Source: Notolepis coatsorum
Taxonomy: Eukaryota > Chordata > Actinopteri > Aulopiformes > Paralepididae
Direction of reading: 5' to 3'
Length of the DNA: 64,000 nucleotides
Assembly (NCBI GenBank): GCA_963971535.1
Contig: OZ020599.1
Location: 93,259,765 to 93,323,764 of the forward strand
In this document: positions 1 to 10,529 of the stretch, in pieces
Layout of the letters: every line of letters begins with the position of its first letter
Position numbering within the stretch: the stretch's first letter is position 1
Notes under the pieces: model-generated
What the model saw: only the letters and a program-made list of their open reading frames with translations
The model's database searches: none
Told to the model about the DNA's origin: nothing
Position numbers and translations under genes: made by a program

Positions 1-112
1 ACTGGCTATTCTGAGAGCTAACTGTAGTGTTGTGTATGATCACAACGGTGTTCACGCTTTACGGTAATGTTGCGACAGTGCTGTGAAAATACCGTAAGGT
101 TGTGGTAACGAG

Positions 113-380
113 TAGGGATGTTTTTTTTTTTTTTTTTTTAACTTTTTTTTTTCATGTCAACGTTCACACGCACAATATATGCTTACCTAGGATTTGACTT
201 GATTCAACAACAAAGCAGTCGGAGCAATGACAAGCCGAAAACTGTCGAAATTGTAGTTATTTGAAGTTTGGATTTTTTTTTTACGACTAAAGTACAGAAA
301 AAAGGTACCGTTGGGTACCGGTATCGATTCACAGGTACCGGTACCGGTATCGGCTCAAATGTGAAAGGTACCCATCCCTA
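113..380. mobile_element. hAT-type MITE, complete, 8-bp target duplication
   Basis: The element begins TAGGGATG and ends CATCCCTA. It is flanked by a perfect 8-bp direct repeat GTAACGAG at 105-112 and 381-388, the usual size for hAT elements. It has no coding capacity. The interior has a T-rich block after 120 and a GGTACC-rich end. A second copy in the opposite orientation begins at 4085. Confidence 0.85.
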
Positions 381-409
381 GTAACGAGAGTGTGTGTTGT
401 TGTGTGTAG

Positions 410-775
410 GATGCTGCGGGCGAACTGCTACCATTCTGAGAGCTTAACGTTAGCACTAGATGCTGCGGGCGAACTGCTACCATTCTGAGAGCTTAATGTT
501 AGCACTAGATGCTGCAGGCTAACTGCTACCATTCTGAGAGCTTAACGTTAGCACTAGATGCTGTGGGCTAACTGCTACCATTCTGAGAGCTTAACGTTAG
601 CACTAGATGCTGCGGGCTAACTGCTACCATTCTGAGAGCTTAACGTTAGCACTAGATGCTGCGGGAGGACTGCTACCATTCTGAGAGCTTAACGTTAGCA
701 CTAGATGCTGCGGGCGAACTGCTACCATTCTGAGAGCTTAACGTTAGCACTAGATGCTGCGGGCGAACTGGCCAT
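410..775. repeat. 49-bp minisatellite, about 7 copies
   Basis: The unit contains CTGCTACCATTCTGAGAG followed by CTTAACGTTAGCACTAGATG, and starts recur at 425, 474, 523, 572, 621, 670 and 719 (exact 49-base spacing). A degenerate copy sits at 1-20, so the MITE at 113-380 may have landed in an older array. No gene is seen here. Confidence 0.9.
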
Positions 776-819
776 CTCCGTGATTTGTTTACTTGGTAAC
801 ACAGGCTGCGTGAGCCAGT

Positions 820-922
820 ATGATGGCCGGCCAAGCCGGAGGCAACGCTGACAGCCGGATTCGATACCAGTGTCTCTCGCGTTGGTGACGAGCGCTTAGT
901 CCGCTGCGCCACCCAGCCGCCC
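820..922 (-). mobile_element. tRNA-derived SINE head (fragment)
   Basis: Read on the - strand it starts GGGCGGCTGGGTGGCGCAG and contains a pol III A-box-like stretch and a B-box-like GGTATCGAATCC. It is related to the longer - strand SINE at 27618-28070. It cannot be a working tRNA gene: there is no acceptor pairing and no downstream T-run terminator. Confidence 0.6.
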
Positions 923-1475
923 ACGTAATTTCCCAATGTTTGAAACCAACCCTGTGCTTCCTGACAAAGAGTATTCACCACACCTATTAAATAAACAATC
1001 ACAGCCTGTACGCAGAGCCATGGCTAATATTGCATAAAGTTCCAGGACTGTCACACAGTCATGACCTAGCTAGCTATTGTTGTGTACATTCATTGCCCTG
1101 GCCTAATTATGTCCTTCCTTCTGCCATACCATCACATATGACTCAGCCACTATCTCATTGACTGACAGATTTACTACCACAGATTTCCATGTCAGGCCTC
1201 TATCTTGTAGTCACCTGACTGGGGCCTATTATCAAAGTACATCCCAATTTATTTGTATTAAAGGGGAGCATCACCTTTAGTTCAATAGATCATACATGGT
1301 ATTTGTTATTCATCATCTAGGGACAAGGCCTGCTGCCTGATCAGTATTTGTGAACATGAACAACTCTTACCTTAAGCCAGAAACCAGAGAAGTAACGCTC
1401 TAAAACGTTGTGCTGTCATCAGGTATAACGTCTGGAGTTTCTCTATAGACGAGTGAATGGGAGATGGTTGTTGTG
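923..1475. other. No feature recognised
   Basis: This is unique-looking sequence with no conserved open frame, no tRNA-like fold and no tandem structure that I can see. Confidence 0.5.
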
Positions 1476-1484
1476 GAGCCACAG

Positions 1485-1700
1485 ATTATATTAGATTCAA
1501 ATGTATTGTCATCGTACAGCACAAGTACAGTACAATGAAAAGAAGTGTGGCATCCAACCAGAGTTCAAATGTAACAGCAAAGTGCAACTGTAATGTACAG
1601 ATGATTAAACTGGGTACAAAATATACAAATTACTACTAGTACTGAGTGTAGTGCTACCCGGATGTACAGAGTTGTAGTATAATATGTACAGTGATACAGG
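1485..1700 (-). mobile_element. LINE 3'-tail fragment (- strand)
   Basis: The phrase ATGTATTGTCATCGTACAGC, followed by a CACAAGTACAGTACAATG stretch, recurs in similar form at 10740-10830 and 21826-21890. It reads as the reverse complement of an AATAAA-bearing LINE tail. Only the non-coding 3' part is present. Confidence 0.5.
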
Positions 1701-1769
1701 TGTTTTACAGTATGGTAGTATTCATACTGGCCAGCAGCGTAACTAGTAAGAGTAGGACTACATATACTG

Positions 1770-2022
1770 GGGGGGGCGACAGTGGCTCGGGAGGTAGAGC
1801 AGTCGTCTGGTTATCCGGAGGTTCCTGGTTTGATTCCCGCTCCTCCCTGGTAGCGTGGCGAAATGTCCTTGAGCAAGACACTTAACCCCTAACTGCTCCT
1901 GATGAGCAGGTTGGCACCTTGCATGGTGGCCTCCGATGTCGGCGTGTGGCTGAATGTGAGGAACAAATTGTAAAGCGATTTGGATAAAAGCGCTATATAA
2001 ATGCAGCCATTTGCCATTTATA
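1770..2022 (+). mobile_element. tRNA-derived SINE (V-SINE-like), + strand
   Basis: A tRNA-like head (AGTGGCTCGGGAGGTAGAGC, B box GGTTTGATTCCC) is followed by the body GAGCAAGACACTTAACCCC and the tail AAAGCGATTTGGATAAAAGC. The same family occurs at 9582-9821 (- strand), 28150-28376 and 38207-38371. The family name is from memory of fish V-SINEs; the SINE nature is clear from the sequence. Confidence 0.75.
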
Positions 2023-2239
2023 TACAGTAACTATCTACACGTGTAAAAGGACTAATCTGCAGATAAACAGAATGTCTATCTGAAATTCTGAACTTTGATA
2101 CCCAAGTGAGCTGTATTTTATAGTAGTGTTATCAGATCTGAACCAGAGATGTACCCAGATCCCTTAGGGAATCCCCAGTGTGCTCTCTCTGTTACATAAT
2201 TGATTCTCTATGGAGCAGATCCCGCCTTAATGCCAGATG

Positions 2240-2440
2240 TCATCAAGTTCAAGTTTCAAGTTTTGTTTTATTTGTCACATATAAGGTACATGTACATTAC
2301 AGTGAAATGCTTGGTTCTGTATGAGCCTCCTGAGATTGTGCTTCATACAGTAAAAATAAAAGTTAAAGAATAAAGACCAAACACTATACGAAATATACAA
2401 AACTAAAATAAAAAATGCAAAAACAAGTCAGACACAACAG
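2240..2440 (-). mobile_element. LINE 3'-tail fragment (- strand)
   Basis: CAAGTTTTGTTTTATTTGTC followed by ACAGTGAAATGC is the reverse of the common fish LINE ending CATTTCACTGT...GACAAATAAAACTTG. Related tails lie at 8180-8240 (+) and 54964-55210 (-). Confidence 0.5.
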
Positions 2441-2838
2441 TCAATGGGTCTCATTCCCCAAAATGTTCCAAAGAGTTCTCTTGGAAGACTTATCTTGAAA
2501 CCGACTGAGACAGAATAATGCAGAATAAATGTAATTACGTGCTGGTAATATGTCTTAAGTGGCTCAAACGGTCGCACCTGTGACATCTGCTTGGGGAATG
2601 GCATTATGTCTCAAACGCGAAAGCACGTCCCCGTTCAGGTCATTTGCATACAAAACAACGCCTCCAGAGCTCCTTATAAGGCAAAGTAATGACGCAGCTG
2701 TGTGGAAATGGATGCGGAAGTGCCTTGCGAGTCTTGCGCGACCCATCGAAATGAGATTAGATTCATGTATTGTCATCAATAGTACAGCTCGTGGTACACC
2801 TGCCGCAGCACGCGCACACACACGCGCAGTATACTGTA

Positions 2839-2936
2839 GCCTACGGCGTAATGAATGAACGCAGTATAGGCTTATTATTCCATTAATGCCTACGGCGTAA
2901 TGAATGAACGCAGTATAGGCTTATTATTCCATTAAT
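2839..2936. repeat. 49-bp tandem duplication, later split by an hAT element
   Basis: Two 49-base copies starting GCCTACGGCGTAATGAATG stand side by side. A third copy starts at 2937 but is interrupted after 8 bases by the hAT element at 2945-4420 and resumes at 4421-4469. Confidence 0.85.
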
Positions 2937-3479
2937 GCCTACGGCAGGGGTGGGCAATTATTTTTCCCAGGGGGCCGAATGAGCAACTGAAAATATGTTG
3001 GAGGGCCGGGCCAAAATTCCAAACTCAATTATGCATAATATACATTTTATTTATATAAAAAGGAGTAAATGGCATTGTTTTGACCCCTGGTAAGAGTGTA
3101 TGTTATTATTTGGCAATTAAAAGGTGAGGTTAGCTTTCAAAAATATCATTTATTCAAATATAATTTATTTCCAAAATGATAAACAAAATGTGAAACATTA
3201 ATAACAAAGGGCATTTTGAGTTTCATATACTATTGAAACAAGGATTTTCTTAGCTTTCTAAAGACATCACATCATCTTATAGCAAAAATAAACAAGACAT
3301 GTCACTGAACTGTGTAAAGAAAAGTGTCCCAGTTTTGTAGCCTTTTTTACTTTACATGCCTATATTAAACATTTAATGTTTTCAGAACTGTGCAAAACAA
3401 AGAAAAAAAAAGACCAAGTGTCCCATTTCACTTGTTATATTTCCACATTTGAGTGTTCTTCAGTTCTTCTTTTTTTCAT

Positions 3480-4082
3480 TCAGTGTGAGAAATCCAGTCT
3501 CTGTTGAGCTTTAACAAGTCCATCAAAGTCAGGTTGCATGTCTGAGGTGGAGATGCGAAGCACAGCTGCCAGATGTTCATCAGTGAGAGAGGATCTGTAC
3601 CTGGACTTGGTAAACGTCATGACTGAGAATGTCTGTTCACATATGTAGGTGGATCCAAAGAGAACCAACATCTTCTGAGCATGTCTCCTCATGTTTGGAA
3701 AGTTCTCCTTGAGAGCAGAGTAGAACTCTAGCAGTGATGCTGACTTAAAGTGCTCTTTCAGTAGTGAATCAGACTGCAGGTCAATGAGTTCAAGCTGAAC
3801 AACTATCAACACTGCAGGTAAAGGGAGAGGAAACCAGCTGCATTTCATCCTCAATCTTTTTGAAATCTTAAACGCCTTGAAAATTCATCATGCAGTGCTC
3901 CCAACATGGATGAGTACCTGTGCCGGTGATCAGCTGATGGTTTGACTTCTTTCAGGGTTTTCATGTGTTTGAGATTGTTGCTGCCTAGTTGCCTTGAAAT
4001 TAATTGCAACTTTGTCATGAAGGCTTTCACATGGCTATGCATTTCATGAGCAAAAATGCCCTTGCCCTGCAGTTGTGTGTTC
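3480..4082 (-). pseudogene. hAT transposase remnant (C-terminal region)
   Basis: Two - strand frames (3480-3854 and 3851-4082) together resemble the C-terminal part of hAT transposases of the type also seen in ZBED/GTF2IRD2-like proteins. The upstream piece has QGKGIFAHEMHSHVKAF. The downstream piece has the dimerisation-domain phrase YICEQTFSVMTFTKSRYRSS and a final LTDEHL block. A frameshift near 3851-3854 separates them. The N-terminal and most catalytic parts are missing, cut at the MITE insertion point, so it cannot make an active transposase. hAT membership is supported independently by the element ends and the 8-bp duplication. Confidence 0.7.
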
Positions 4083-4084
4083 AG

Positions 4085-4370
4085 TAGGGATGGGTACCGT
4101 TCACATTTGAACCGATACGGTACCGGTACCTGTGAATCGATACCGGTACCCAACGGTACCTTTTTTCTGTACTTTAGTCTCTAAAAATGTTATCTACCTA
4201 CCTCAGTTGTGGAAAAAAAATCCAAACTTCAAATAACCACACTTTCGACCGTTTTCGGCTTGCCCCGACTGCTTTGTTGTTGAATCAAGTCAAATCCTAG
4301 GTAAGCGTATATTGTGCGTGTGAACGTTGACATGAAAAAAAAAGAAAAATATTTAATTTTAATTAATTTT
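4085..4370. mobile_element. hAT-type MITE (second copy, one end lost)
   Basis: It begins TAGGGATGGGTACCG and is the inverse of the MITE at 113-380, including the GGTACC-rich end and the shared AATCCTAGGTAAGC stretch. The expected CATCCCTA end is absent, so the copy is truncated. It sits inside the older hAT element. Confidence 0.75.
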
Positions 4371-4478
4371 TTTTGTTATTATCATGTAATCTTTCGCGGG
4401 CCGTACAATACCCAGGTCTGGCCTACGGCGTAATGAATGAACGCAGTATAGGCTTATTATTCCATTAATGACTTCTTG

Positions 4479-4597
4479 CATTAGGATTTAATAGATACTA
4501 TATGCTCTGCCCTACGTACAGTATAGGTACAGTCTGTACTTATACTGTACGTAGGGCAGAGGCAGAGCATATATATAGTATCTACTAAATCCTAATG
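4479..4597. repeat. Palindromic hairpin element, about 119 bp
   Basis: The left arm starts CATTAGGATTTAATAGATAC and contains TGCCCTACGTACAGTATA. The right arm is its near-perfect reverse complement, ending AAATCCTAATG. The loop is only about 15 bases. It is probably a foldback MITE. Confidence 0.75.
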
Positions 4598-4632
4598 AAA
4601 CAAGTAACTAGAATATATTAAGCCTATACTGT

Positions 4633-4970
4633 GGGGCGGCGTGGCTCAGGGGTAGAGCGGGTTGTCCAATGATCCAAGGGTTGGTGGTTCGAATCCCGCT
4701 CAAGCCCATGTCCATCCCACTGCCGTTGTGTCCTTGGGCAAGACACTTAACCTACTTGCCTCGTATGAATGTGTATGCATGTGAATGAATGTTGGTGGTG
4801 GTCGGAGGGGCCGCTTCCGTGAGTCTGCCTCAGGGCAGCTCTGGCTGCAATTGTAGCTTACCACCACCGGTATGACTGTGTATGAACGAATAATGGACTC
4901 TGTGAAGCGCTCTGGGTCAGTGAAGAGCGCTATATAAAAATCCAAGTCATTATTATTATTATTATTAGAC
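4633..4970 (+). mobile_element. tRNA-derived SINE with (ATT)n tail
   Basis: The head reads GGCGTGGCTCAGGGGTAGAG with B box GGTTCGAATCCC. The body has GGCAAGACACTTAACC and AGAGCGCTATATAAAAATCC, and the tail is a run of ATT. It is a different family from the SINE at 1770. The overlapping - strand reading frame at 4700-4993 is spurious. Confidence 0.75.
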
Positions 4971-5118
4971 ACGTAGGCCATACTGGCCCACACAAGACTT
5001 GTTATGGAATATTAATGCAGTCTATTTCCATGCGATTAGCTTTAGTTCTTATTTATTTATTTATCCACTGTCATTTCAGTATTGGTGTATAGGCTATATA
5101 GTGTATTTCAATATAAGT

Positions 5119-5247
5119 TTAATTGATTAATGATATATTTGAAGGAATGCAGGTTTATAGCTATATCAAACAAAGGTCTGTCCCATTGTATACCAATCAT
5201 TTGCATGTTGACCTGCATTCTTTCAAATGTATATAATTAATCATTAA
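5119..5247. repeat. Imperfect inverted repeat, about 129 bp
   Basis: The arm at 5119-5154 (ending GAATGCAGGT) pairs with 5211-5247 (starting ACCTGCATTC and ending ATTAATCATTAA). The spacer is about 56 bases. It looks like a small foldback element. Confidence 0.6.
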
Positions 5248-5249
5248 AA

Positions 5250-6480
5250 CATATGTGTAACAAATAAGAAATACAAATTCCACAGAAGGCATTAAATAAT
5301 AATTATTTTCAATCATTTCACAATAATTGCATAATTGTGTTTGAATATCTGAGTAATTAAAGTAATTATACATTTGTCCAAAATAGCTGGTTCAGATATG
5401 GTTAATCCAGCTGCCCTGTGATCAGATGAATCCATATTATTTATTTTTCCGACATCAAATGCGTAATTTCTTATCGTACAAATATTGTCTTAATTATGAT
5501 TAAGTAATTAATTCCAAGGAGGCCTGTAGCGTTAACATGAAGGAATCACTATGAGAACACAGTCTGTCAAGTTAATACAATTTTCAATTAGTCAATCAAT
5601 CATAAGTGTGCTCCTCAGCACTCTTAAATCTGCTCTCAGCCACGCTCAAATCTGATCTCAGGAAAATTTGGGGAATCGCGCTACCAGCCCTAATACTCCC
5701 TAATCTGCCTAAGAGGACATTTTTGGTTGTAAATCCGTTCGGGAATGAGACCCAATGACACCAACGGTTACCCGATTGCCCGGGGCAAGTAAAACACTAA
5801 GTGGAGTTTGCCTTCTGGCTGTGCGAATGGACAATGTTTTTTTTTTTTTTTTATTGTTTTTAGAGACTGGGAAGCAACCTTCTTGTGTTCGTTATTCACA
5901 CAACTAGAGATCTATTTGTCCATAAACAAACACTTAAACGTGCGCCGCTCTCTCCCTCCCCATCTCTGACACGCAAACACCTACCAGCTTCCCAATCATC
6001 CATTGGCAGATGAGACGGCAAAATCAGCCACGCTTGTTAGAACAGAGAACATTAGTTAATTGCTTGCCAGTAGCCTATTTGGATATGGTGTTTGTTTGTA
6101 TATGATCATTTTTATATTCATCCATATATGTTAAATAAATTAATAAAAAAAAGTATCTGTCAATTCAGGTCTCTACAGTTGGGGTATTTCACATGTGCGA
6201 ACCGGAACAATAATTTACGAGTATAGTGTGTGAGTAAAGATTAGAATGTACCGGACCCCCCCCCCCCCCCCTGCAAATTATTAAAATTGATAAACTAGTG
6301 GTGTTGCACCTTATGCATTGCACCTTATGCATAACAACCATCAGTCGCACTTCTGTGGTCTGGAAAATTGCAGAGCAGTGTTCTCTTACCTGCTGCCTCA
6401 CATGGACTTTAAAAGTGGCAGACAATAGCAGAACAGCATCAGGTCAAAAGCAAAACACTCAAGTATGGCTTAACTTCACT
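5250..6480. other. AT-rich, no gene recognised; includes C16 run
   Basis: The stretch contains a T run at 5838-5853 and a run of 16 C at 6256-6271. I see no conserved frame, RNA gene or tandem array. Confidence 0.5.
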
Positions 6481-6484
6481 GAAA

Positions 6485-6565
6485 CATACAATAATAATAA
6501 TAATACATCTATTTTATATATAGCGCTTTTCCAGATGCTCAAAGACGCTGTGAACAATGATGGCA
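6485..6565 (+). mobile_element. Repeat-tail fragment
   Basis: ATAATAATAATACATCTATT followed by ATATAGCGCTTTTCCAGATG is a common fish interspersed-repeat end. A longer relative occurs at 11820-12215. Confidence 0.4.
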
Positions 6566-6874
6566 GCACATGATTGGTCGCATTTTGCACCTTCTTTACT
6601 TCGACACGTCAATACATTTTATTTTCTTTAGATCGCACTGGTGTGATTTTCAAATGGAAAAGAAAACCACTTTCAAAATGTGTTGAAAAGGTACACAATA
6701 AATGTACGCTGCCCATACCAGTATCGGTGTCGCTTAATGAATCCGCTATGCAAGCTAAACCGCATGTTTATTGTTTGGTGCCAACCTCTCTCTCTCCGCC
6801 CCTCCTCTGTCTCGTTGCGAGCAGTATAGGCCACAGACATGCTCTGTGTTGTATTTCAAGGGAAATATACCTCT

Positions 6875-6945
6875 ACCCCCCTGTACAGTGCTTCATCTAC
6901 CCCCCTTTACAGTGCTACATCTACCCCCATGTACAGTGCTTCTGC
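6875..6945. repeat. About 24-bp tandem repeat, 3 copies
   Basis: The unit CTACCCCCCTGTACAGTGCT recurs with small changes. It creates short proline/tyrosine-rich open frames that are not genes. Confidence 0.7.
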
Positions 6946-7059
6946 AAATTCAGATGTTCTGTTTTATTGTCGCAGCTTTTTTAAATGTACCACATACATT
7001 CGCAAAAACGTGAGATGCTTGTTTTTCCCGGCTCCTCAACCGTATTCGATTTTTATACA

Positions 7060-7410
7060 ACAATCTGTAAACTATACAATACAAGGTAAAGACAGTGGAT
7101 AAATAAATAAAAATATTTCTACAGTGTAAATAGCAGCATTGTGTGTGTGTCTAAGTGTGCTTGTGTGGTGTGTAAGTCACTTAAGGTGCTTTTGTGTGTA
7201 TATGCTCATGTAATAATTCAGAGTCTATCCGTCAGCAGTCTGTTTGCCCGGTGGAAGTAGCTGTTCAGTGTTCTCTTGGATGTGGACCTGAGACTGCGGT
7301 ACCGTCTGCCAGACGGCATGAGCTCAAACCAAAGTGTGTGGTTTGGGTGGGTGGGGTCTTTCAGGATCCTGTGTGTTTTGCTGATGCACCGCTCGTGACT
7401 ATACTTCTAT
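7060..7410. mobile_element. LINE-derived fragment
   Basis: CAGCAGTCTGTTTGCCCGG, then GAAGTAGCTGTTCAGTGTTC and GCGGTACCGTCTGCCAGACG, form a series I recognise as a widely dispersed fish LINE segment. There is no intact frame. The orientation is not certain. Confidence 0.45.
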
Positions 7411-7724
7411 GGTATCTAAAGGTCTTATTTCTTAGATTTGTGTTGAGATCATTTCATATAATAATAACATGTTGTTTAACAACTAAAAATCAAGCATGTT
7501 TCTTTCTTCCAAAAAGAAAGAGAATGCCCCGCCTTAAGTACCTTCGTTTCTTCATGCACACCTGGGGGGACAGTTAGCAAAAACAAGAAACACTTACAAT
7601 GGAGGGCTCTTACACTTACAACGGCTACAGTAGGCTATATAATTATAATCCTACCCATTGTTTACAACGGACCCTTTTATCTTTGTGAACATGACCTTTT
7701 AGGCAAGTAGAACATGACCTGTAC

Positions 7725-8147
7725 GCGTCAATACTTTTACCAACGGATTTCCAGTTCCGCGTGTGCGTTCTGCGATCTGATTGGCCACTGACGTTTCTGG
7801 TCGTGTGACATGTGCGGCCAATCGTGTGACGCCTGTTTCTTTCACCGGTTAAGCTTAGGCACTCTTTCGAAGTTGGTTAAGGTTAGAGTTTGTCTTAGAG
7901 CAGGGCGATAGAACACCAGCCCTGATTCCAAACTCTAACCGTAACCAACTTCGAAAGAGTCGCCTAAGCTTAACCAGTGATAAACTAGGTGTTAGGTCGT
8001 TTGCATGCCGTTCGAGGCGGAAATGGGCAAAGACACAGGCGTCACGCGATTGGGCGCACATGTCACATGACCAGAAACGTCAGTGGCCAATCAGATCGCA
8101 GAACGTGAACGCGGAACTGGAAATGCGTTGGTAAAAAAAATAGACGC
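7725..8147. mobile_element. Foldback DNA element with 9-bp target duplication (Mutator-like?)
   Basis: Long inverted arms (7725-7893 and about 7931-8147) begin GCGTCAATAC and, read inward from the right, GCGTCTATTT. They share CAGTTCCGCGT, ATCAGATCGCAGAACG (inverse) and TTCGAAAGAGT. A perfect 9-bp direct repeat GACCTGTAC flanks the element at 7716-7724 and 8148-8156; 9 bp is the size typical of Mutator-like elements. The right arm has about 50 extra unpaired bases. It has no coding capacity. Confidence 0.8.
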
Positions 8148-8174
8148 GACCTGTACATGTACCGATGGGTAAGT

Positions 8175-8240
8175 GACCTCCCGCATTTCACTGTATGCTT
8201 GTATGCTGTGACAAATAAAACTCTTGACTTGACTTGATGG
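8175..8240 (+). mobile_element. LINE 3' tail, + strand
   Basis: GCATTTCACTGTATGCTTG leads to TGACAAATAAAACTC and a GACTT tandem tail. The fragment starts only about 28 bases after the foldback element. Confidence 0.55.
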
Positions 8241-8264
8241 GTAAGTGCTTTTGAGACCACTGAT

Positions 8265-8620
8265 AAGATAAGATATTCCTTTATTGATCACCTTGGGGAA
8301 ATTCAGGAGTCATAGTAGCATGGGGGAGGGGAGGTACAAGTATGGGCAGGGTAATAGTATAAGACATAAATATAGGCAAATACAACTATAGTAAAGATAA
8401 AAATAAGCAGTGTAAACAATATAATTAACTCTGAATATGAGCAAGTAAACTGTAATCAGAGGTGCAGATGAGGGTCTATGCCCCATCTGTTGTATTAGGC
8501 TATACACTTAGAATCTGAAGTATACAGTATACACGGGTGCAGTATACATTATTAACTGGCATGATATACATCATACTGTACATTATACGTTGTAGTTTAG
8601 GTGGTAAGAGTCAGACACAC
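8265..8620 (-). mobile_element. LINE/SINE tail fragment (- strand)
   Basis: TAAGATAAGATATTCCTTTA followed by TTGATCACC and GGGGAAATTCAGG is the reversed ending of a common fish retroposon whose tail is a TTATCT-like repeat. No coding part remains. Confidence 0.45.
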
Positions 8621-8799
8621 TTAGTGATCAGATCATTCCTAGTAGTTCTCGAGTTCTGCTGCCATTGGTTCTCCGGCTGCTGTCAGCGGTCCCTGCCGAC
8701 CGTCACAAGTTTGAGTCTTCTTAGCTCTCTGCTTTCTGGCTTTGGGAGACGTGTTTATAAAGTACCATCCATATGAATAATAATAGCCTAAATTGTGTT

Positions 8800-9075
8800 G
8801 TTTTCCCCCTTATTTTAATTTTTGTATCCACTTTTTCTCCTTATTTTTATATTTTTCTTCCATCCCAATTTCGTGTCGCCAATTCTCCCCTTCAATTCTG
8901 CCCTTCAATTCTGCCCTCCCCTGTCTTGAACGTTGCTAGACTATGCCTCCCACTGGTCGGCTGTAGTGAGGATAGAAGCCTTGCATCACGTGTCCCCTCC
9001 GGTACACGAGGAGGCAGCCTGTCGCATCTTTTCACCAGACAGTTTACCTCACCTCAGTTAGTCCTGTGAAAGTAG
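8800..9075 (-). mobile_element. SINE fragment, same family as 27618-28070
   Basis: TTCTTCCATCCCAATTTCG and the pyrimidine-rich block, then CCCACTGGTCGG and ACACGAGGAGGCAGCC, parallel the 3' half of the - strand SINE at 27618-28070. The tRNA head is missing. Confidence 0.5.
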
Positions 9076-9079
9076 GACA

Positions 9080-9580
9080 GTCATGTAGACAGATGGACCC
9101 TTTATTTATATATATATGCTTTGGCACCAGATAAGGGTTTGATTTAAAGAGGTTCTTCTGCATGATTGAATTCATGATTAATCTTCAGGTTTGTTGATTT
9201 AGATTAACTCAATCTTTTAGACTATTCCATTTGGTCCACAAAAACCTGTGACTATTTGTCGGTTAAGAATTTATTTTGTCACAGGACAGCAGTTGTTTGA
9301 AAAGCCACATGCTGGAATAAGACCTGCTCATATCGGGGAAGCAGTTCTTTATTTTTAACTCCACACGCAACCGCCTCTGCTCATATTGGCTATAACAATA
9401 GTTTATCAAATCACTGACTACACCCCAGAGACTTGGTTTCACAATTCGCTATCCGTGAACTACATGCCTCATTTATCCATCTATGGGTCTGTTGAATTTG
9501 ACAATGCCATTATGGGCCTTGTCTCCACTAGCCAGGGTTTAACCGTGCTGTGGCTTGTCTGGCACACAGTGAGCATCTCC
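9080..9580. other. No feature recognised
   Basis: Unique-looking sequence. Short open frames have no recognisable similarity. Confidence 0.5.
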
Positions 9581-9581
9581 A

Positions 9582-9821
9582 TGGTAAATGGTTTTATCCA
9601 AATCGCTTTATAATTTTGTTCCTCACATTCACCCATTCACTCACACATTCACACACCAATGGCGGAGGCAAACATGCAAGGTGCCAACCTGCTCATTGGG
9701 AGCAATTAGGGGTTAAGTGTCTTGCTCCAGCGACACGCTGCCCGCGAGGAGCAGGAATTAAACCAGGAACTTTCTGATTACCAGACCACTGCTCTACCTC
9801 TTGAGCCACTGTCGCCCCCCC
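9582..9821 (-). mobile_element. V-SINE-like SINE, - strand
   Basis: This is the reverse complement of the family at 1770-2022: tail ATCCAAATCGCTTTATAAT, body GGGGTTAAGTGTCTTGCTCC, head ending GAGCCACTGTCGCCCCCCC. Confidence 0.75.
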
Positions 9822-9936
9822 ATTGTCTTTAGAACCTGGCCAGGTCTGGCTTATCATCATGGTTTAGTTGGGGTATCACAATTGGTGGTGTGAATTTTGA
9901 AAGGTTGCCTAGCAACCTGGGAGTTTACAAGAAACA

Positions 9937-10160
9937 CAATGGACACACAAACCCAACCGTACCATACCATCCTAGACCATGGCTAGCCCCAGCTAGGCTG
10001 AACATGGCTAATGGAGATACAAACCCAAAGGTACCATACCATCCTGGGCCATGGCTCGCCCCAGCCAGGCTGAACATAGCTAATGTAAACACAAACCCGA
10101 CCGTACCATACCACGCTAGACCAGGTAACCCCAGCCAGGCTGAACATGGCTAATGGGGAC
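9937..10160. repeat. About 72-bp tandem repeat, 3 copies
   Basis: The units carry ACAAACCCAACCGTACCATA and AGGCTGAACATGGCTAATG. They lie about 180 bases upstream of chmp4b exon 2. Confidence 0.85.
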
Positions 10161-10335
10161 AAAGAATGTGGTTCCATAGTATAATTGTTTAAAGGCCTTT
10201 GTCAATGGGATTGGGTTTCTTCATTGAGACACACGTATCTCGTGTTTCATTATAAATCCACCATCCACCCATCCCTCCCTTCTTCCTCATCTTCCTCATC
10301 CTCTCCCTCTTGTGTGTTGTTTTCTTGCCCCACAG

Positions 10336-10513
10336 CGGCGTTGCAGGCCTTGAAAAGAAAGAAGCGCTATGAGAAGCAACTGGCCCAGATTGACGGCACG
10401 CTGTCCACCATCGAGTTCCAGAGGGAGGCTCTGGAGAACGCCAACACCAACACGGAGGTGCTGAAGAACATGGGCTTCGCCGCCAAGGCCATGAAGTCGG
10501 CCCACGAAAACAT
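10336..10513 (+). CDS. chmp4b: chmp4b exon 2 (ESCRT-III subunit CHMP4B/Snf7)
   Basis: CHMP4B is the Snf7 family protein that polymerises into membrane-remodelling ESCRT-III filaments on endosomes, at the midbody and at other membrane necks. This 178-base exon encodes ALQALKRKKRYEKQLAQIDG and continues to KAMKSAHENM, nearly identical to vertebrate CHMP4B and covering the end of the first core helix, the second helix and the region after it. It follows a pyrimidine-rich CCCCACAG acceptor and ends at a GTAAGA donor in phase 2. The preceding exon, with the N-terminal membrane-inserting segment, is not in the window. Exons 3-5 are at 11660, 13736 and 28405. Linkage to eif2s2 supports chmp4b over chmp4c. 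No stop or frameshift is seen. Confidence 0.95.
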
Positions 10514-10529
10514 GTAAGACGAGAACTAC

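Larger units (their letters stand above)
2945..4420 (-). mobile_element. hAT DNA transposon, internally damaged
   Basis: The terminal inverted repeats are CAGGGGTGGGCAA at the left and, read inward, CAGACCTGGGTAT at the right. A perfect 8-bp target duplication GCCTACGG lies at 2937-2944 and 4421-4428. The - strand carries the remains of an hAT transposase (3480-4082). At 1476 bp it is far shorter than an autonomous hAT, and a MITE has been inserted at 4085. Confidence 0.85.

Noticed and set aside
410-775. CRISPR-like array
   Set aside because: Contiguous 49-bp repeats without unique spacers, in an animal genome; the same holds for the arrays at 12255, 23103, 55364 and 56568.
1770-1860. Possible tRNA gene
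   Set aside because: A/B boxes belong to SINE heads followed by SINE bodies; no cloverleaf acceptor pairing. The same holds at 4633, 17540, 28070 and 37640.
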